64,000 nt of DNA, taken from Pseudomonas chlororaphis subsp. chlororaphis. GTDB taxonomy: Bacteria > Pseudomonadota > Gammaproteobacteria > Pseudomonadales > Pseudomonadaceae. Shown here piece by piece: positions 37,317 to 51,619 of this stretch (its first letter is position 1; each line of letters opens with the position of its first letter). Below the pieces are notes generated by a model. It ran no database searches. It was not told the origin of the DNA and saw nothing but the letters and a program-made list of their open reading frames with translations. The position numbers and the translations under genes were made by a program. The DNA is taken from the NCBI RefSeq assembly GCF_003945765.1, contig NZ_CP027712.1, forward strand, positions 3,162,001-3,226,000, given 5' to 3'.

Positions 37317-39317
37317 ATGACTGCCGAAAAAAGACCGACTGAACTGCAATACAACCCGAACCTGCCCCTGTCGCAGGCCTTGCTGCTGCCGCGTATCGTC
37401 ATCGAGAACACTCGTCCGCTGATCGACGGTGGCCAGTTCGCGGTCAAGGCGGTGGCGGGGCAGGTGGTGCGGGTCAGCAGCAAGGTGTTCGCCGACGGCC
37501 ACGACAAACTGGCCGTGCGCATCCGCTGGTGCGCCGAAGCCGACAGCCACTGGCACAGCGAAACCATGGAAGACCTCGGCAACAATAGCTGGGAAGGCCA
37601 GTTCACAGTGCCCAGCCAGGGCCGCTACCTGTATTGCATCGAGGCCTGGATCGATCAGTTCGCCAGCTTCTGCTACGACCTGCAGAAGAAACACCAGGCC
37701 GGCATCGCGGTCAGCCTCGAATTGCAGGAGGGCCGCAGCCATGTGCTGCACGCCGCCGAGCGCAGCGAAGGGCCGCTGCGCGAGCAGTTGCTGGCGCTGC
37801 ACCATGAGCTGGCGACGCTGCTCGAAGCCGAGCAGGTGGCGCTGTTCCTGCACGAACGCAGTGCACGGCTGATGGCCGAGTCCGACCACCGTCCCTACCT
37901 GAGCCTGAGCCCGGAATACCCGCTGGACGTGGAGCGCGAACGCGCGCAGTTCGCCAGCTGGTACGAGCTGTTTCCCCGCTCGATCACCGACGATCCGGCC
38001 CGTCACGGCACTTTCAATGATGTGCACTCGCGCCTGGCGATGATCCATGACATGGGTTTCGACGTGCTGTACTTCCCGCCGATCCATCCCATCGGCCGCA
38101 GCTTTCGCAAGGGCCGCAACAACTCGCTGACCGCCGGCCCCGACGAGCCGGGCAGCCCCTATGCGATCGGCAGCGAAGAGGGCGGCCACGAGGCGATCCA
38201 TCCGCAACTCGGCAGCCGCGAGGACTTCCGCCGCCTGGTGGCGGCCGCCGCCGAGCACGGCCTGGAGGTCGCCCTGGATTTCGCCATCCAGTGTTCCCAG
38301 GACCATCCCTGGCTCAAGCAGCATCCGGGCTGGTTCAACTGGCGTCCGGACGGCAGCATCAAATACGCCGAGAACCCACCGAAGAAATACCAGGACATCG
38401 TCAATGTCGACTTCTATGCCATCGAGGCCATCCCCAGCCTGTGGCTGGAGTTGCGCGACATCGTGGTCGGCTGGGTCGAGGAGGGGGTGAAGATCTTTCG
38501 CGTGGACAACCCCCATACCAAGCCGCTGCCGTTCTGGCAGTGGCTGATTGCCGATGTGCGGGCGCGGTTCCCGGAGGTGATCTTTCTCGCCGAGGCCTTC
38601 ACCACGCCGGCGATGATGGCGCGCCTGGGCAAGGTCGGTTATTCCCAGAGCTACACCTATTTCACCTGGCGCAACACCAAGAGCGAACTGGCGACTTACT
38701 TCACCGAACTCAATCAGTCGCCGTGGCGCGAATGCTACCGGCCGAACTTCTTCGTCAACACGCCGGACATCAACCCGTTCTTTCTCCATGACTCGGGGCG
38801 CCCGGGGTTTCTCATCCGCGCCGCGCTGGCCACCATGGGCTCGGGCCTGTGGGGCATGTATTCGGGGTTCGAGCTGTGCGAGGCGGCGCCGGTTCCGGGG
38901 CGCGAGGAATACCTAGACTCGGAGAAATACGAGATCCGCCCCCGGGACTTCAGCGCCCCCGGCAACATCATTGCCGAGATCGCCCAGCTCAACCGTATCC
39001 GCCGACAGAACCCGGCGCTGCAGACGCACCTGGGCTTGCAGGTCTACAACGCCTGGAACGACAACATCCTGTATTTCGGCAAGCGCACCGCCGACCTCAG
39101 CAACTTCATCCTGGTGGCGGTCAGCCTCGACCCGTTCAACGCCCAGGAGGCGCATTTCGAATTGCCGCTGTGGGAACTGGGCCTGCCCGATGATGCGCAG
39201 ACCCAGGGCGAGGACCTGATGAACGGCCATCGCTGGACCTGGTACGGCAAGACCCAGTTCATGCGGATCGAACCCTGGCAGCAACCGTTCGGCATCTGGC
39301 GCATCAGCGTTGCCTGA
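37317..39317 (+). CDS. glgE: alpha-1,4-glucan:maltose-1-phosphate maltosyltransferase GlgE
   Basis: A 666-residue GH13_3 enzyme. An N-terminal beta domain (residues 1-120, LPLSQALLLPRIVIENTRP) is followed by the catalytic barrel, with the nucleophile in KIFRVDNPHTKPLPFWQWL, the acid/base Glu in VIFLAEAFTTP and the GlgE-typical WFNWRPDGSIKYAENPPKKY. It transfers maltosyl units from maltose-1-phosphate to the end of a growing alpha-1,4-glucan. It heads the glgE-treS-glgB series on the plus strand, whose products supply its substrate (TreS-Pep2) and branch its product (GlgB). AAGGAG precedes the ATG. Confidence 0.96.
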   Translation: MTAEKRPTELQYNPNLPLSQALLLPRIVIENTRPLIDGGQFAVKAVAGQVVRVSSKVFADGHDKLAVRIRWCAEADSHWHSETMEDLGNNSWEGQFTVPSQGRYLYCIEAWIDQFASFCYDLQKKHQAGIAVSLELQEGRSHVLHAAERSEGPLREQLLALHHELATLLEAEQVALFLHERSARLMAESDHRPYLSLSPEYPLDVERERAQFASWYELFPRSITDDPARHGTFNDVHSRLAMIHDMGFDVLYFPPIHPIGRSFRKGRNNSLTAGPDEPGSPYAIGSEEGGHEAIHPQLGSREDFRRLVAAAAEHGLEVALDFAIQCSQDHPWLKQHPGWFNWRPDGSIKYAENPPKKYQDIVNVDFYAIEAIPSLWLELRDIVVGWVEEGVKIFRVDNPHTKPLPFWQWLIADVRARFPEVIFLAEAFTTPAMMARLGKVGYSQSYTYFTWRNTKSELATYFTELNQSPWRECYRPNFFVNTPDINPFFLHDSGRPGFLIRAALATMGSGLWGMYSGFELCEAAPVPGREEYLDSEKYEIRPRDFSAPGNIIAEIAQLNRIRRQNPALQTHLGLQVYNAWNDNILYFGKRTADLSNFILVAVSLDPFNAQEAHFELPLWELGLPDDAQTQGEDLMNGHRWTWYGKTQFMRIEPWQQPFGIWRISVA

Positions 39318-39324
39318 TTTTGCG

Positions 39325-39658
39325 GACGGCCCGGAACGGGACGTGTTCCTGGCGGCCTCGAAGGTCCTTCGGACCTTATCGCAGCCTCGCAGGCTCGGCA
39401 GCGGCTACAGGCGCGATCGGTGTAGCCGCTGCCGCAGGCTGCGATCGGCCCGGAACGGGACGCGCTCTTGAGGCCGTCGAAGGTCTGCGGACCTTGTCGC
39501 AGCCTCGCGGGGCTCGGCAGCGGCTACAGGCGCGATCGGTGTAGCCGCTGCCGCAGGCTGCGATCGGCCCGGAACGGGACGCGCTCTTGAGGCCGTCGAA
39601 GGTCCTGCGGACCTTGTCGCAGCCTCGCGGGCTCGGCTGCGGCTACAGGTGCAGCGCT
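39325..39658. repeat. tandem array of 119-base REP-containing units (about 2.8 copies)
   Basis: A partial copy (39325-39420) and two full copies with a period of exactly 119 bases (39421 and 39540) carry TGTAGCCGCTGCCGCAGGCT, then CCCGGAACGGGACGCGCTCT, then GCGGACCTTGTCGCAGCCTC and GGCTACAG. Copies 2 and 3 differ by only a few bases. The array fills the glgE-treS gap. Confidence 0.92.
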
Positions 39659-39698
39659 ATCTGCGCGGCACGGACCCATGAATGTTCAGGAGTTACCC

Positions 39699-43031
<3,333 letters not shown>

Positions 43032-43073
43032 TGTGAAACCCTTTTCCGATACAAAAAGTGCTGGAGAGCAGTC

Positions 43074-45302
43074 ATGAGTTTCTCGAACAAGGAACAGGGT
43101 GAGGTCAAACAGGCAATGCCCGCCGCGCGGGATATCGAGGCATTGGTGCGTGCCGAGCACCAGGACCCCTTTGCCGTGCTCGGCCCCCATGGCGACGGCG
43201 CCGGCGGCCAATTCATCCGTGCCTTCCTGCCGGGCGCCCTGAGTGTGCAGGTGCTGGCTCGCGATGGCGGGACAGTGCTGGGCAGCCTGGAGGGCACCGA
43301 GGTACCGGGGTTGTTTGTCGGGCACTTTGCCCAGGCCCAGCCCTATCTGCTGCGCACGCAATGGGCCGGTGGCGAGCATATTGGCGAAGACCCTTACAGC
43401 TTCGGCCCGTTGCTGGGGGAGATGGACCTGTACCTGTTCGCCGAGGGCAACCACCGCGACCTCAGTGCCTGCCTCGGCGCGCAGCTGAAAACCGTGGAGG
43501 GCGTCGACGGCGTGCGTTTCGCGGTCTGGGCGCCGAATGCCCGGCGGGTCTCGGTGGTCGGCGACTTCAACGTCTGGGACGGACGGCGGCACCCGATGCG
43601 CCTGCGTCATCCGTCCGGGGTCTGGGAGCTGTTCGTGCCGCGCCTGGGCCCGGGCGAAGCCTACAAATATGAAATCCTCGGCGCCCACGGCATCCTGCCG
43701 CTGAAGTCCGACCCGGTGGCGCTGGCCACCCAGCTGCCGCCGGATACCGCCTCGAAAGTCGCCAGCCCGCTGAGCATCGACTGGCAGGACCTCGACTGGA
43801 TGCAGGCCCGCGGCGAACGCCAGCGCACCGACGCGCCCTTGTCGATCTACGAACTGCATGCCGGCTCCTGGCAATGCGAGGTGGACGATCTGGGCGAGGT
43901 GGCGCGCCAGTACGACTGGCACGAACTGGCCGAACGCCTGATCCCCTATGTGCAGAGCCTGGGGTTCACCCATATCGAGCTGATGCCGATCATGGAACAT
44001 CCCTTCGGCGGTTCCTGGGGCTATCAGCCGCTGTCGCAGTTCGCCCCCAGCGCGCGCTATGGCAACGCCGACGACTTCGCGGCGTTCGTCAACGCCTGCC
44101 ACCTGGCGGGCATCGGGGTGATTCTCGACTGGGTGCCGGCGCACTTTCCCACCGACGCCCACGGCCTGGCGCAATTCGACGGCACCGCGCTGTACGAGTA
44201 CGGCAACCCGCTGGAAGGTTTCCACCAGGACTGGGACACCCTGATCTACAACCTGGGGCGCACCGAGGTCCACGGTTTCATGCTGGCGTCGGCGCTGCAC
44301 TGGCTCAAGCATTTCCATGTCGACGGCCTGCGGGTGGATGCCGTGGCCTCGATGCTCTACCGCGACTATTCGCGCAACGCCGGGGAGTGGGTGCCCAATC
44401 GCCATGGCGGACGCGAGAACCTCGAAGCCATCGACTTTTTGCGTCATCTGAATGACGTGGTGTCCCTCGAGGCGCCGGGCGCCCTGGTGATCGCCGAGGA
44501 GTCCACGGCCTGGCCGGGCGTCAGCCAGGGCACCCAGCAAGGCGGCCTGGGCTTCGCCTATAAATGGAACATGGGCTGGATGCACGACTCGCTGCATTAC
44601 ATCCAACAGGACCCGGTGTACCGCGCCCATCACCACAACGAACTGAGCTTCGGCCTGGTGTATGCCTGGTCCGAGCGCTTCATCCTGCCGATCTCCCACG
44701 ACGAAGTGGTGCACGGCAAACGTTCGCTGATCGACAAGATGCCCGGCGACCGCTGGCAGAAGTTCGCCAACCTGCGGGCCTACCTGAGCTTCATGTGGAC
44801 CCACCCGGGCAAGAAGCTGCTGTTCATGGGCTGCGAGTTCGGCCAGTGGCGCGAATGGAATCACGATCAGCAACTGGACTGGTACCTGCTGCAATACCCC
44901 GAGCACCGCGGCGTGCAGAAGCTGGTGGGCGATCTCAACCGGCTGTACCGCGAGCATCCGGCGCTGCACGACCAGGACGACGCGCCCCAGGGCTTCCAGT
45001 GGCTGATCGGCGACGACGCGATCAACAGCGTCTACGCCTGGCTGCGCTGGAGCAAGGACGGCAAGCCGCTGCTGGTGGTGGCCAACTTCACCCCGGTGCC
45101 GCGCCAGGCCTACCGGATCGGCGTGCCCTTCGCCGGGCGTTGGGGCGAGTTGTTCAACAGCGACTCCGATACCTACGCCGGGTCCAACTATGGCAATGGC
45201 GGCGGGGTGTTCACCGAGGACGTGGCGAGCCACGGCCAGGCGTTGTCGCTGGCATTGAACCTGCCGCCGCTGGCGGTGCTGATCCTGCAACCAGAGGCTT
45301 GA
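43074..45302 (+). CDS. glgB: 1,4-alpha-glucan branching enzyme GlgB
   Basis: A 742-residue GH13_9 enzyme of full length, with an N-terminal CBM48 pair (residues 20-220: [32 protein letters not shown]). The catalytic barrel has the nucleophile in [18 protein letters not shown], the acid/base in [13 protein letters not shown] and [13 protein letters not shown]. It cuts alpha-1,4 chains and rejoins them by alpha-1,6 links. It starts 43 bases after treS and is the last gene of the plus-strand glucan unit. It branches the chains made by GlgE and probably also those made by GlgA. Confidence 0.97.
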   Translation: MSFSNKEQGEVKQAMPAARDIEALVRAEHQDPFAVLGPHGDGAGGQFIRAFLPGALSVQVLARDGGTVLGSLEGTEVPGLFVGHFAQAQPYLLRTQWAGGEHIGEDPYSFGPLLGEMDLYLFAEGNHRDLSACLGAQLKTVEGVDGVRFAVWAPNARRVSVVGDFNVWDGRRHPMRLRHPSGVWELFVPRLGPGEAYKYEILGAHGILPLKSDPVALATQLPPDTASKVASPLSIDWQDLDWMQARGERQRTDAPLSIYELHAGSWQCEVDDLGEVARQYDWHELAERLIPYVQSLGFTHIELMPIMEHPFGGSWGYQPLSQFAPSARYGNADDFAAFVNACHLAGIGVILDWVPAHFPTDAHGLAQFDGTALYEYGNPLEGFHQDWDTLIYNLGRTEVHGFMLASALHWLKHFHVDGLRVDAVASMLYRDYSRNAGEWVPNRHGGRENLEAIDFLRHLNDVVSLEAPGALVIAEESTAWPGVSQGTQQGGLGFAYKWNMGWMHDSLHYIQQDPVYRAHHHNELSFGLVYAWSERFILPISHDEVVHGKRSLIDKMPGDRWQKFANLRAYLSFMWTHPGKKLLFMGCEFGQWREWNHDQQLDWYLLQYPEHRGVQKLVGDLNRLYREHPALHDQDDAPQGFQWLIGDDAINSVYAWLRWSKDGKPLLVVANFTPVPRQAYRIGVPFAGRWGELFNSDSDTYAGSNYGNGGGVFTEDVASHGQALSLALNLPPLAVLILQPEA

Positions 45303-45314
45303 TCCGGTTAGCCG

Positions 45315-45346
45315 TCGCGCCTGCAGGGCAATTCCTGCAGGCGCGA
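45315..45346 (+). other. strong hairpin after glgB
   Basis: TCGCGCCTGCAGG, 6-base loop GCAATT, CCTGCAGGCGCGA: a perfect 13-bp stem 13 bases after the stop. No T run follows, so it is an mRNA-stabilising hairpin or a repeat remnant rather than a classical terminator. Confidence 0.7.
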
Positions 45347-45370
45347 GCGCACCTGGTGTCCCTGAATCCC

Positions 45371-45487
45371 TGTAGCCGCTGCCGCAGGCTGCGATCGGGC
45401 TCGCAGAGCCCGCAACCCGGACGACGCGTATGGCCGATGCTCCCTTTGCGTCGGCTGCGCCGCCGATCGCAGCCTGCGGCGGCTACA
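45371..45487. repeat. REP-like palindrome, TGTAGCCGCTGCCG family
   Basis: Left arm TGTAGCCGCTGCCGCAGGCT, right arm CGCAGCCTGCGGCGGCTACA (a short deletion compared with other copies), between the convergent glgB and autotransporter-barrel genes. Confidence 0.82.
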
Positions 45488-45492
45488 GGTTT

Positions 45493-46548
45493 TTACCAGC
45501 GCATCCGCACCCCCAGGCTGCCGATCAGCCCGTTGAGGTCGTTGTCGTCCACATCGCTGCTGTAGTCGGCGCTCACATACAGGCTGACGACAGGGGTAAG
45601 CCTGGCCACCAGGCCCAGGCCGACTTCGACCGTGGAGGACTTGCGGCTGCTGCTGATCTTGTCGACCTTGTCCAGGGTCAGGGTGTCGCCGCTGTACACC
45701 GTGTGCCACAAGCTGGTGCGCACATAGGGTTCCACCGAGTGTCCGGCGACGTCGTAACGGCCTTGCAAGTGGGCCCCGACGCGGCCGCTCCAGGCGTTCA
45801 GGTTGCCGGCGGAGCGGCTGTTGCTATCGGCATTCGGGTTGTCCAGGCTGACGCGCTGGTTGATCAATTGCGCCTGGGGTTCGACCACCCAGTTGTCGCT
45901 GATGCCGATGGGAATCCCGCCTTGCACCGACAGGGTCACCGCGCTGCCTTCGGCGGCTTGCCGCTGGCCTTGCTCGGTGCGGCTGAAGCCGCTGACCCGG
46001 GCGCCGCTGGCCGACAGATCGACGTGCCAGCCCTGCGGACCGGTCAGGCTCCAGAACGCGCCAAGACTTTGACCCTGGACACTGAAACGGTCGTTACGCG
46101 GGTCGCTGAAACCGCCGGGCACGCCCTGGCCGTTGGCCTGGAACTGGCTCTGGCCGCCCAGCAGGCCGATGCGCTGGGTATGCCCGCTGCTGCTTTCCAG
46201 GGTGTAGAGCACCGGGCCGCCGGGCGTGTCGTTGATGCTGCTGGCAAAACGCGAACCGAGGTAGCCGACTTCGGTCTGCCGCGCCGCGGGCCCGTACAGC
46301 GGGTCCCAGACCTGCGGGCTGCCTTGCACGATACCCAGGCTGTTGCCCCGGGGCTGGCTGGCCGGCATGGGCGTCGCGGATGTCGCGGGTGTCAACAGGC
46401 GGTTCAGGAGCAGGTCCTGGCGATACCAGAGCTGCGCCTCGTCCTCGGCAGGGGACGCTTGTACCTCCATGGAAGAACACAGCAATACCGAAGCGGAAAC
46501 TGTGCACAGAATGATCTTGATCTCTTGTGGGGTGAGTGAAGTTTTCAT
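45493..46548 (-). CDS. autotransporter-type outer-membrane beta-barrel protein without passenger
   Basis: A 351-residue exported protein. Signal peptide (ILCTVSASVLLCSSMEVQA), a short 60-residue leader, then a domain of about 275 residues with the beta-strand rhythm of the autotransporter translocator. Recognisable pieces are GSRFASSINDTPGGPVLYTL, WSLTGPQGWHVDLSA, the strand VEPQAQLINQRVSL and GRVGAHLQGRYD. It ends LGVRMRW with a terminal aromatic residue. Classical autotransporters carry a long N-terminal passenger; here there is almost none, so it may act as a simple barrel, a porin-like protein, or the remains of a longer protein. It stands alone inside the glucan gene region. Confidence 0.8.
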   Translation of the reverse strand: MKTSLTPQEIKIILCTVSASVLLCSSMEVQASPAEDEAQLWYRQDLLLNRLLTPATSATPMPASQPRGNSLGIVQGSPQVWDPLYGPAARQTEVGYLGSRFASSINDTPGGPVLYTLESSSGHTQRIGLLGGQSQFQANGQGVPGGFSDPRNDRFSVQGQSLGAFWSLTGPQGWHVDLSASGARVSGFSRTEQGQRQAAEGSAVTLSVQGGIPIGISDNWVVEPQAQLINQRVSLDNPNADSNSRSAGNLNAWSGRVGAHLQGRYDVAGHSVEPYVRTSLWHTVYSGDTLTLDKVDKISSSRKSSTVEVGLGLVARLTPVVSLYVSADYSSDVDDNDLNGLIGSLGVRMRW

Positions 46549-46705
46549 GGAGGGCTACCTTGCAATCGCATGCCGTGTCTCGCCGTGGCGTCTCTCCTAC
46601 CCCGAATGAGGGGCGACCGAGTTCGTTGAGGCAAGGCTCGGCGACCCGCTCTAGAGCAGGTATCCGAGGCTTGCCCCTGGTTGTATTTCCGGGGGTAGTA
46701 AGCTG

Positions 46706-46735
46706 TAGCTAAGGAGACGACTCCGCGATCGTCAA
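46706..46735 (-). promoter_or_regulatory. candidate sigma-70 promoter for the autotransporter-barrel gene
   Basis: On the minus strand: TTGACG, 18-base spacer, TAGCTA, about 160 bases before the start codon. The -35 is near consensus and the -10 is weak. Confidence 0.35.
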
Positions 46736-47039
46736 GAAAATGACCGACCAATGGCGTAGGTAATTCAGGCTGTGTAACCGACTGAAAAAACGCGATTCTC
46801 TAAGTTCTTGTTTGTGCGAAAAAACGTCGGAAGAGACGGGGGAAAACGATTTTCGGTAGCCCACTACCGACTCGTCCTTTGCAGGCGAGTCGGTGATTTT
46901 CCTGGGCCAAGGGCCGCGTCAGGCCTTGGCCAGCGCGCTGGCCGCTTCGTCGATCAGGCCGGCGACCGCGGTTGCCGGGGAGGCGAGAGTGGCCTGGTGG
47001 GCCGCCAGACCGATGATCCTCGATGCCTGGGCGAAGGCA
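46736..47039. other. gene-free stretch
   Basis: No supported gene. It holds an AT-richer part (46735-46830) and an imperfectly placed hairpin with arms ACCGACTCG / CGAGTCGGT at 46866-46894. In other gammaproteobacteria a cardiolipin synthase gene usually follows the endonuclease-type gene here; nothing of it is visible. Confidence 0.5.
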
Positions 47040-47840
47040 TCAGAGGTGCACTTCCACCGCCAGCGGCAGGTGATCCGACAGGTGAGTCCAGGGCTTGTGC
47101 CCGAGGATCTTCGGTGCGTGGCTGCTGGCGTTGCGCAGGTAGATGCGGTCCAGGCGCAGCAGTGGCCAGCGCGCCGGGTAGGTCTTGGCCGGCCTGCCAT
47201 GGTGGCGTTCGAAGGCTTCGTGCAGGTCGTCGCGGCGGGCGAGGGTGGCATTGCCATGCAACTGCCAGTCGTTGAAGTCGCCGGCGATGATCACCGGCGC
47301 ATCGTCCGGCAGCGACTCGAGCAACTGGCACAACAGCGCCAGTTGCAGCTGGCGATGGCTTTCCAACAGGCTCAGGTGCACGCAGATCGCGTGCACTTCG
47401 GCATGCCCCGGTACATCCAGCACGCAATGCAACAGCCCGCGGCGCTCCGGGCCGGTGATCGAGACATCGAGGTTGCGGTACTGGCGGATCGGGTATTTCG
47501 ACAGCAGGGCGTTGCCGTGATGGCCATCGGGATAGACCGCGTTGCGCCCGTAGGCGAAGTCGCTCCACATGCTGTCGGCGAGAAACTCGTATTGCGACTG
47601 CTGGGGCCAGTTGCCGTAGCGGCTGGCGTGGCGGTCGTGCTCGCCCAGCACTTCCTGGAGAAACACCAGGTCGGCCTGGGTGCTGCGGACCGCGTCACGC
47701 AGCTCCGGGAGAATGAAACGGCGGTTCAGGGCGGTGAAGCCCTTGTGGGTGTTGACGGTCAGGATGCGCAGGCGATGGACCGCCGGGGGGTCGTCTGGCG
47801 CTGCCGACGTGACCGGACGCCTGGTTGAATCGGTGCTCAC
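47040..47840 (-). CDS. endonuclease/exonuclease/phosphatase family protein (YbhP-like)
   Basis: A 266-residue protein of the EEP fold. The core motifs are visible: [31 protein letters not shown] (metal-binding Glu), the [10 protein letters not shown] stretch, [10 protein letters not shown] (catalytic Asp/Asn) and [13 protein letters not shown] (catalytic His near the C-terminus). In E. coli ybhP is in an operon with clsB and ybhN, so a role connected to phospholipids is possible; here those partners are absent. GGAG fits a GTG start at 47840; a GTG at 47846 would be too close. It follows the PIG-L gene on the same strand, 92 bases away. Confidence 0.85.
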   Translation of the reverse strand: MSTDSTRRPVTSAAPDDPPAVHRLRILTVNTHKGFTALNRRFILPELRDAVRSTQADLVFLQEVLGEHDRHASRYGNWPQQSQYEFLADSMWSDFAYGRNAVYPDGHHGNALLSKYPIRQYRNLDVSITGPERRGLLHCVLDVPGHAEVHAICVHLSLLESHRQLQLALLCQLLESLPDDAPVIIAGDFNDWQLHGNATLARRDDLHEAFERHHGRPAKTYPARWPLLRLDRIYLRNASSHAPKILGHKPWTHLSDHLPLAVEVHL

Positions 47841-47932
47841 GCTCACTCCTCGTAATCAGGGCGGTTACTCATGCGACTGACACTTTGCCGGTCAGTTCAG
47901 GTTTTCCCCGGTCTGCCCGCATCGGGGCAGCC

Positions 47933-48688
47933 CTACATGAAAAAGATTTCGTAGGACTGGCGCAGCCGCTCCAGCACCACCGGCGTCAGGGTCGGGGCCA
48001 GGCCGATGCCCGGATCGCCCTGCAACTGGCTGGCATAGGCATGCGCCGCGTGGCGCTTGCGGGCCACGGTCCAGGTGTCGAGGCGCAACTTGCGGGCGCG
48101 GTGCCAGGGCAGCAGCTGTTCATCGCGCGCCGGCCAGTGCCAGGCCCACACCGGCACTTCGTGGAACGCCACGCCAGCCTGGGCCGCGGCCTTGGCGCTG
48201 GCCCGACCGACGGCGTCGTGATCGTCGTTGCCGTCTTCGCGCCAGGTGCTGAACACCACGTCATCGGGGCGCAGGTAACGGCCAATGAACTGGCTCAACT
48301 GATGCTCGCGTTCCTGCAGCCCACTGTCGGCAAAGCCGCCGCGAATCCACTGCAGGCTGTGCAGGGGCAAACCCAGGCGGCGCAGGGCCTCGACACTTTC
48401 CTGGGGGCGGAACACGCTCAGGCGCCGCTCCGACCACAGGTCGGAGCCGGGGTGGCTGGCGCTGCCGTCGGTGATGGAAATCAGTTGCAGCGGATGGCCA
48501 TGGTGGGCCAGTACCTGCAGCAGGCCGCCGCAGGTCAGCACTTCGTCGCCGGGGTGCGGGGCAATGACCACCGCGCGAAATCCGGGCGGCACCAGGCTGG
48601 CAAGGTTGATGGAGGGGACGTCGAGCAGTTGGCGGGCGCCGTTCCAGACCTGCTCCGGCCAGTTGTCGCTCAGGGGTATGGATCTCAT
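47933..48688 (-). CDS. PIG-L/LmbE family protein with altered catalytic motifs
   Basis: A 251-residue protein of the zinc-dependent N-deacetylase family (PIG-L, MshB, LmbE). Fold and spacing are normal: VVIAPHPGDEVLTCGGLL and, later, TWREDGNDDHDAVGRA. Known members have HPDDE and HPDH/HxDH. Here the first Asp is Gly47 (general base in MshB) and the first His of HxDH is Asn154, while the presumed zinc ligands His45, Asp48 and His157 remain. The gene may encode a protein with changed or lost catalysis. Its neighbours are the EEP protein and glgX; substrates could be an N-acetylated sugar. The start at 48688 is chosen by domain boundary. Confidence 0.85.
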   Translation of the reverse strand: MRSIPLSDNWPEQVWNGARQLLDVPSINLASLVPPGFRAVVIAPHPGDEVLTCGGLLQVLAHHGHPLQLISITDGSASHPGSDLWSERRLSVFRPQESVEALRRLGLPLHSLQWIRGGFADSGLQEREHQLSQFIGRYLRPDDVVFSTWREDGNDDHDAVGRASAKAAAQAGVAFHEVPVWAWHWPARDEQLLPWHRARKLRLDTWTVARKRHAAHAYASQLQGDPGIGLAPTLTPVVLERLRQSYEIFFM

Positions 48689-48980
48689 GGGTGTCACATC
48701 CTTGTTCCGGGGCAGTCGGCGCACGGTGACGGACCGGGCCGCTTGGGTTCGCACCCGGTATCGGTCCGGGTGCCGGCGCTCCATACCTTGGATTGCCGTC
48801 CTGCAAGAGCGTTCAATCATACACAGCCGTTGGCCTCCGTCGCAGGGGCCAGCGATTTTTTCCGATGGCGACGCTCAGCTGTTCAAGATAGCGGGGAATG
48901 GATATCCGGCACTATCGTACATGTGTCTGATGGGCTGGCCACTGCCCGCCATTCAATCCGGCAAATGGCCAATGACCTGC
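48689..48980. other. intergenic region between glgX and the PIG-L gene
   Basis: No gene supported. It contains a perfect 8-bp hairpin GCACCCGG / CCGGGTGC (48751-48773, 7-base loop) in the leader of the PIG-L gene. Confidence 0.5.
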
Positions 48981-51149
<2,169 letters not shown>

Positions 51150-51262
51150 GGGTGCTCCTGCGAATCAGATGGGCGAATGGGCTCCCTGTGGCGCTCGGGC
51201 GCGCCACGCACATGGGCAAGGTCGGCAGTGGAGGATGGCGCGAGCGCCTCGCAGCAGAGGCG

Positions 51263-51598
51263 TCAGCTGGTCGCTGGCTTGCGCGGTGCCCGCGGCTTTT
51301 TCGCCGCGCTGCTTTTGCCTCCGGGCGGCACCTTTTCTCCAGGAGGTAGCTTTTCTCCAGGAGGTACCAGGGGGGCCGCCGCCGCGGGTTTGGCGACGGC
51401 CTTGGGCTTTGCCGCGGGCTTGCCGGGCTTGGCGCTGGCGGCGCGGGTCGCCCTGGGCGGCTTGCTCGGGGCCAGGGCCTCGGCTTCGGCCAGCTTGCGG
51501 GCCATTTCCCAATGTCGGTGTTCCTGGCCGTCGGGCCGGCCTTCCGATTCCCAGATTTGATAGGCGAACTCACGAATGCGTTTGTCGTCGGTACTCAT
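51263..51598 (-). CDS. DUF2934 protein with Lys/Pro/Ala-rich tail
   Basis: A 111-residue protein. Residues 1-40 are the DUF2934 domain (DDKRIREFAYQIWESEGRP, then HRHWEMARKLAEAE). The rest is a basic, low-complexity tail rich in Lys, Pro and Ala (KPGKPAAKPKAVAKPAAAAP), with a tandem hexapeptide-like PPGEK repeat, similar in feel to histone-H1-like tails, and possibly nucleic-acid or glucan binding. A DUF2934 gene sits at the same position between glgX and treY in P. aeruginosa, which supports a shared function. Length of the tail is likely variable between strains because of the DNA repeat. Confidence 0.82.
   Translation of the reverse strand: MSTDDKRIREFAYQIWESEGRPDGQEHRHWEMARKLAEAEALAPSKPPRATRAASAKPGKPAAKPKAVAKPAAAAPLVPPGEKLPPGEKVPPGGKSSAAKKPRAPRKPATS
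51331..51366. repeat. two 18-base tandem repeats inside the DUF2934 gene
   Basis: CCTTTTCTCCAGGAGGTA and GCTTTTCTCCAGGAGGTA in direct succession, with a degenerate third copy just to the left; they encode repeated PPGEK units. Confidence 0.8.
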
Positions 51599-51619
51599 CG
51601 CAATGCTCCTGAACTGAAC

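Noticed and set aside
37071..38789. Extension of the proline-rich small gene frame back through glgE on the minus strand
   Set aside because: It lies opposite glgE, and the strong ribosome site at 37079-37084 marks the true start.
39325..39658. Possible CRISPR-like array
   Set aside because: The units are 119 bases, adjacent and nearly identical, with no distinct repeats and spacers; they are REP units.
45315..45346. Terminator after glgB
   Set aside because: The hairpin is perfect but no T run follows on either strand, so it is listed only as a hairpin.
46919..47039. Minus-strand reading after the EEP gene stop that looks protein-like (LAAHQATLASPATAVAGLID)
   Set aside because: It could be the tail of a lost gene, but it has no start, no ribosome site and no recognised family.
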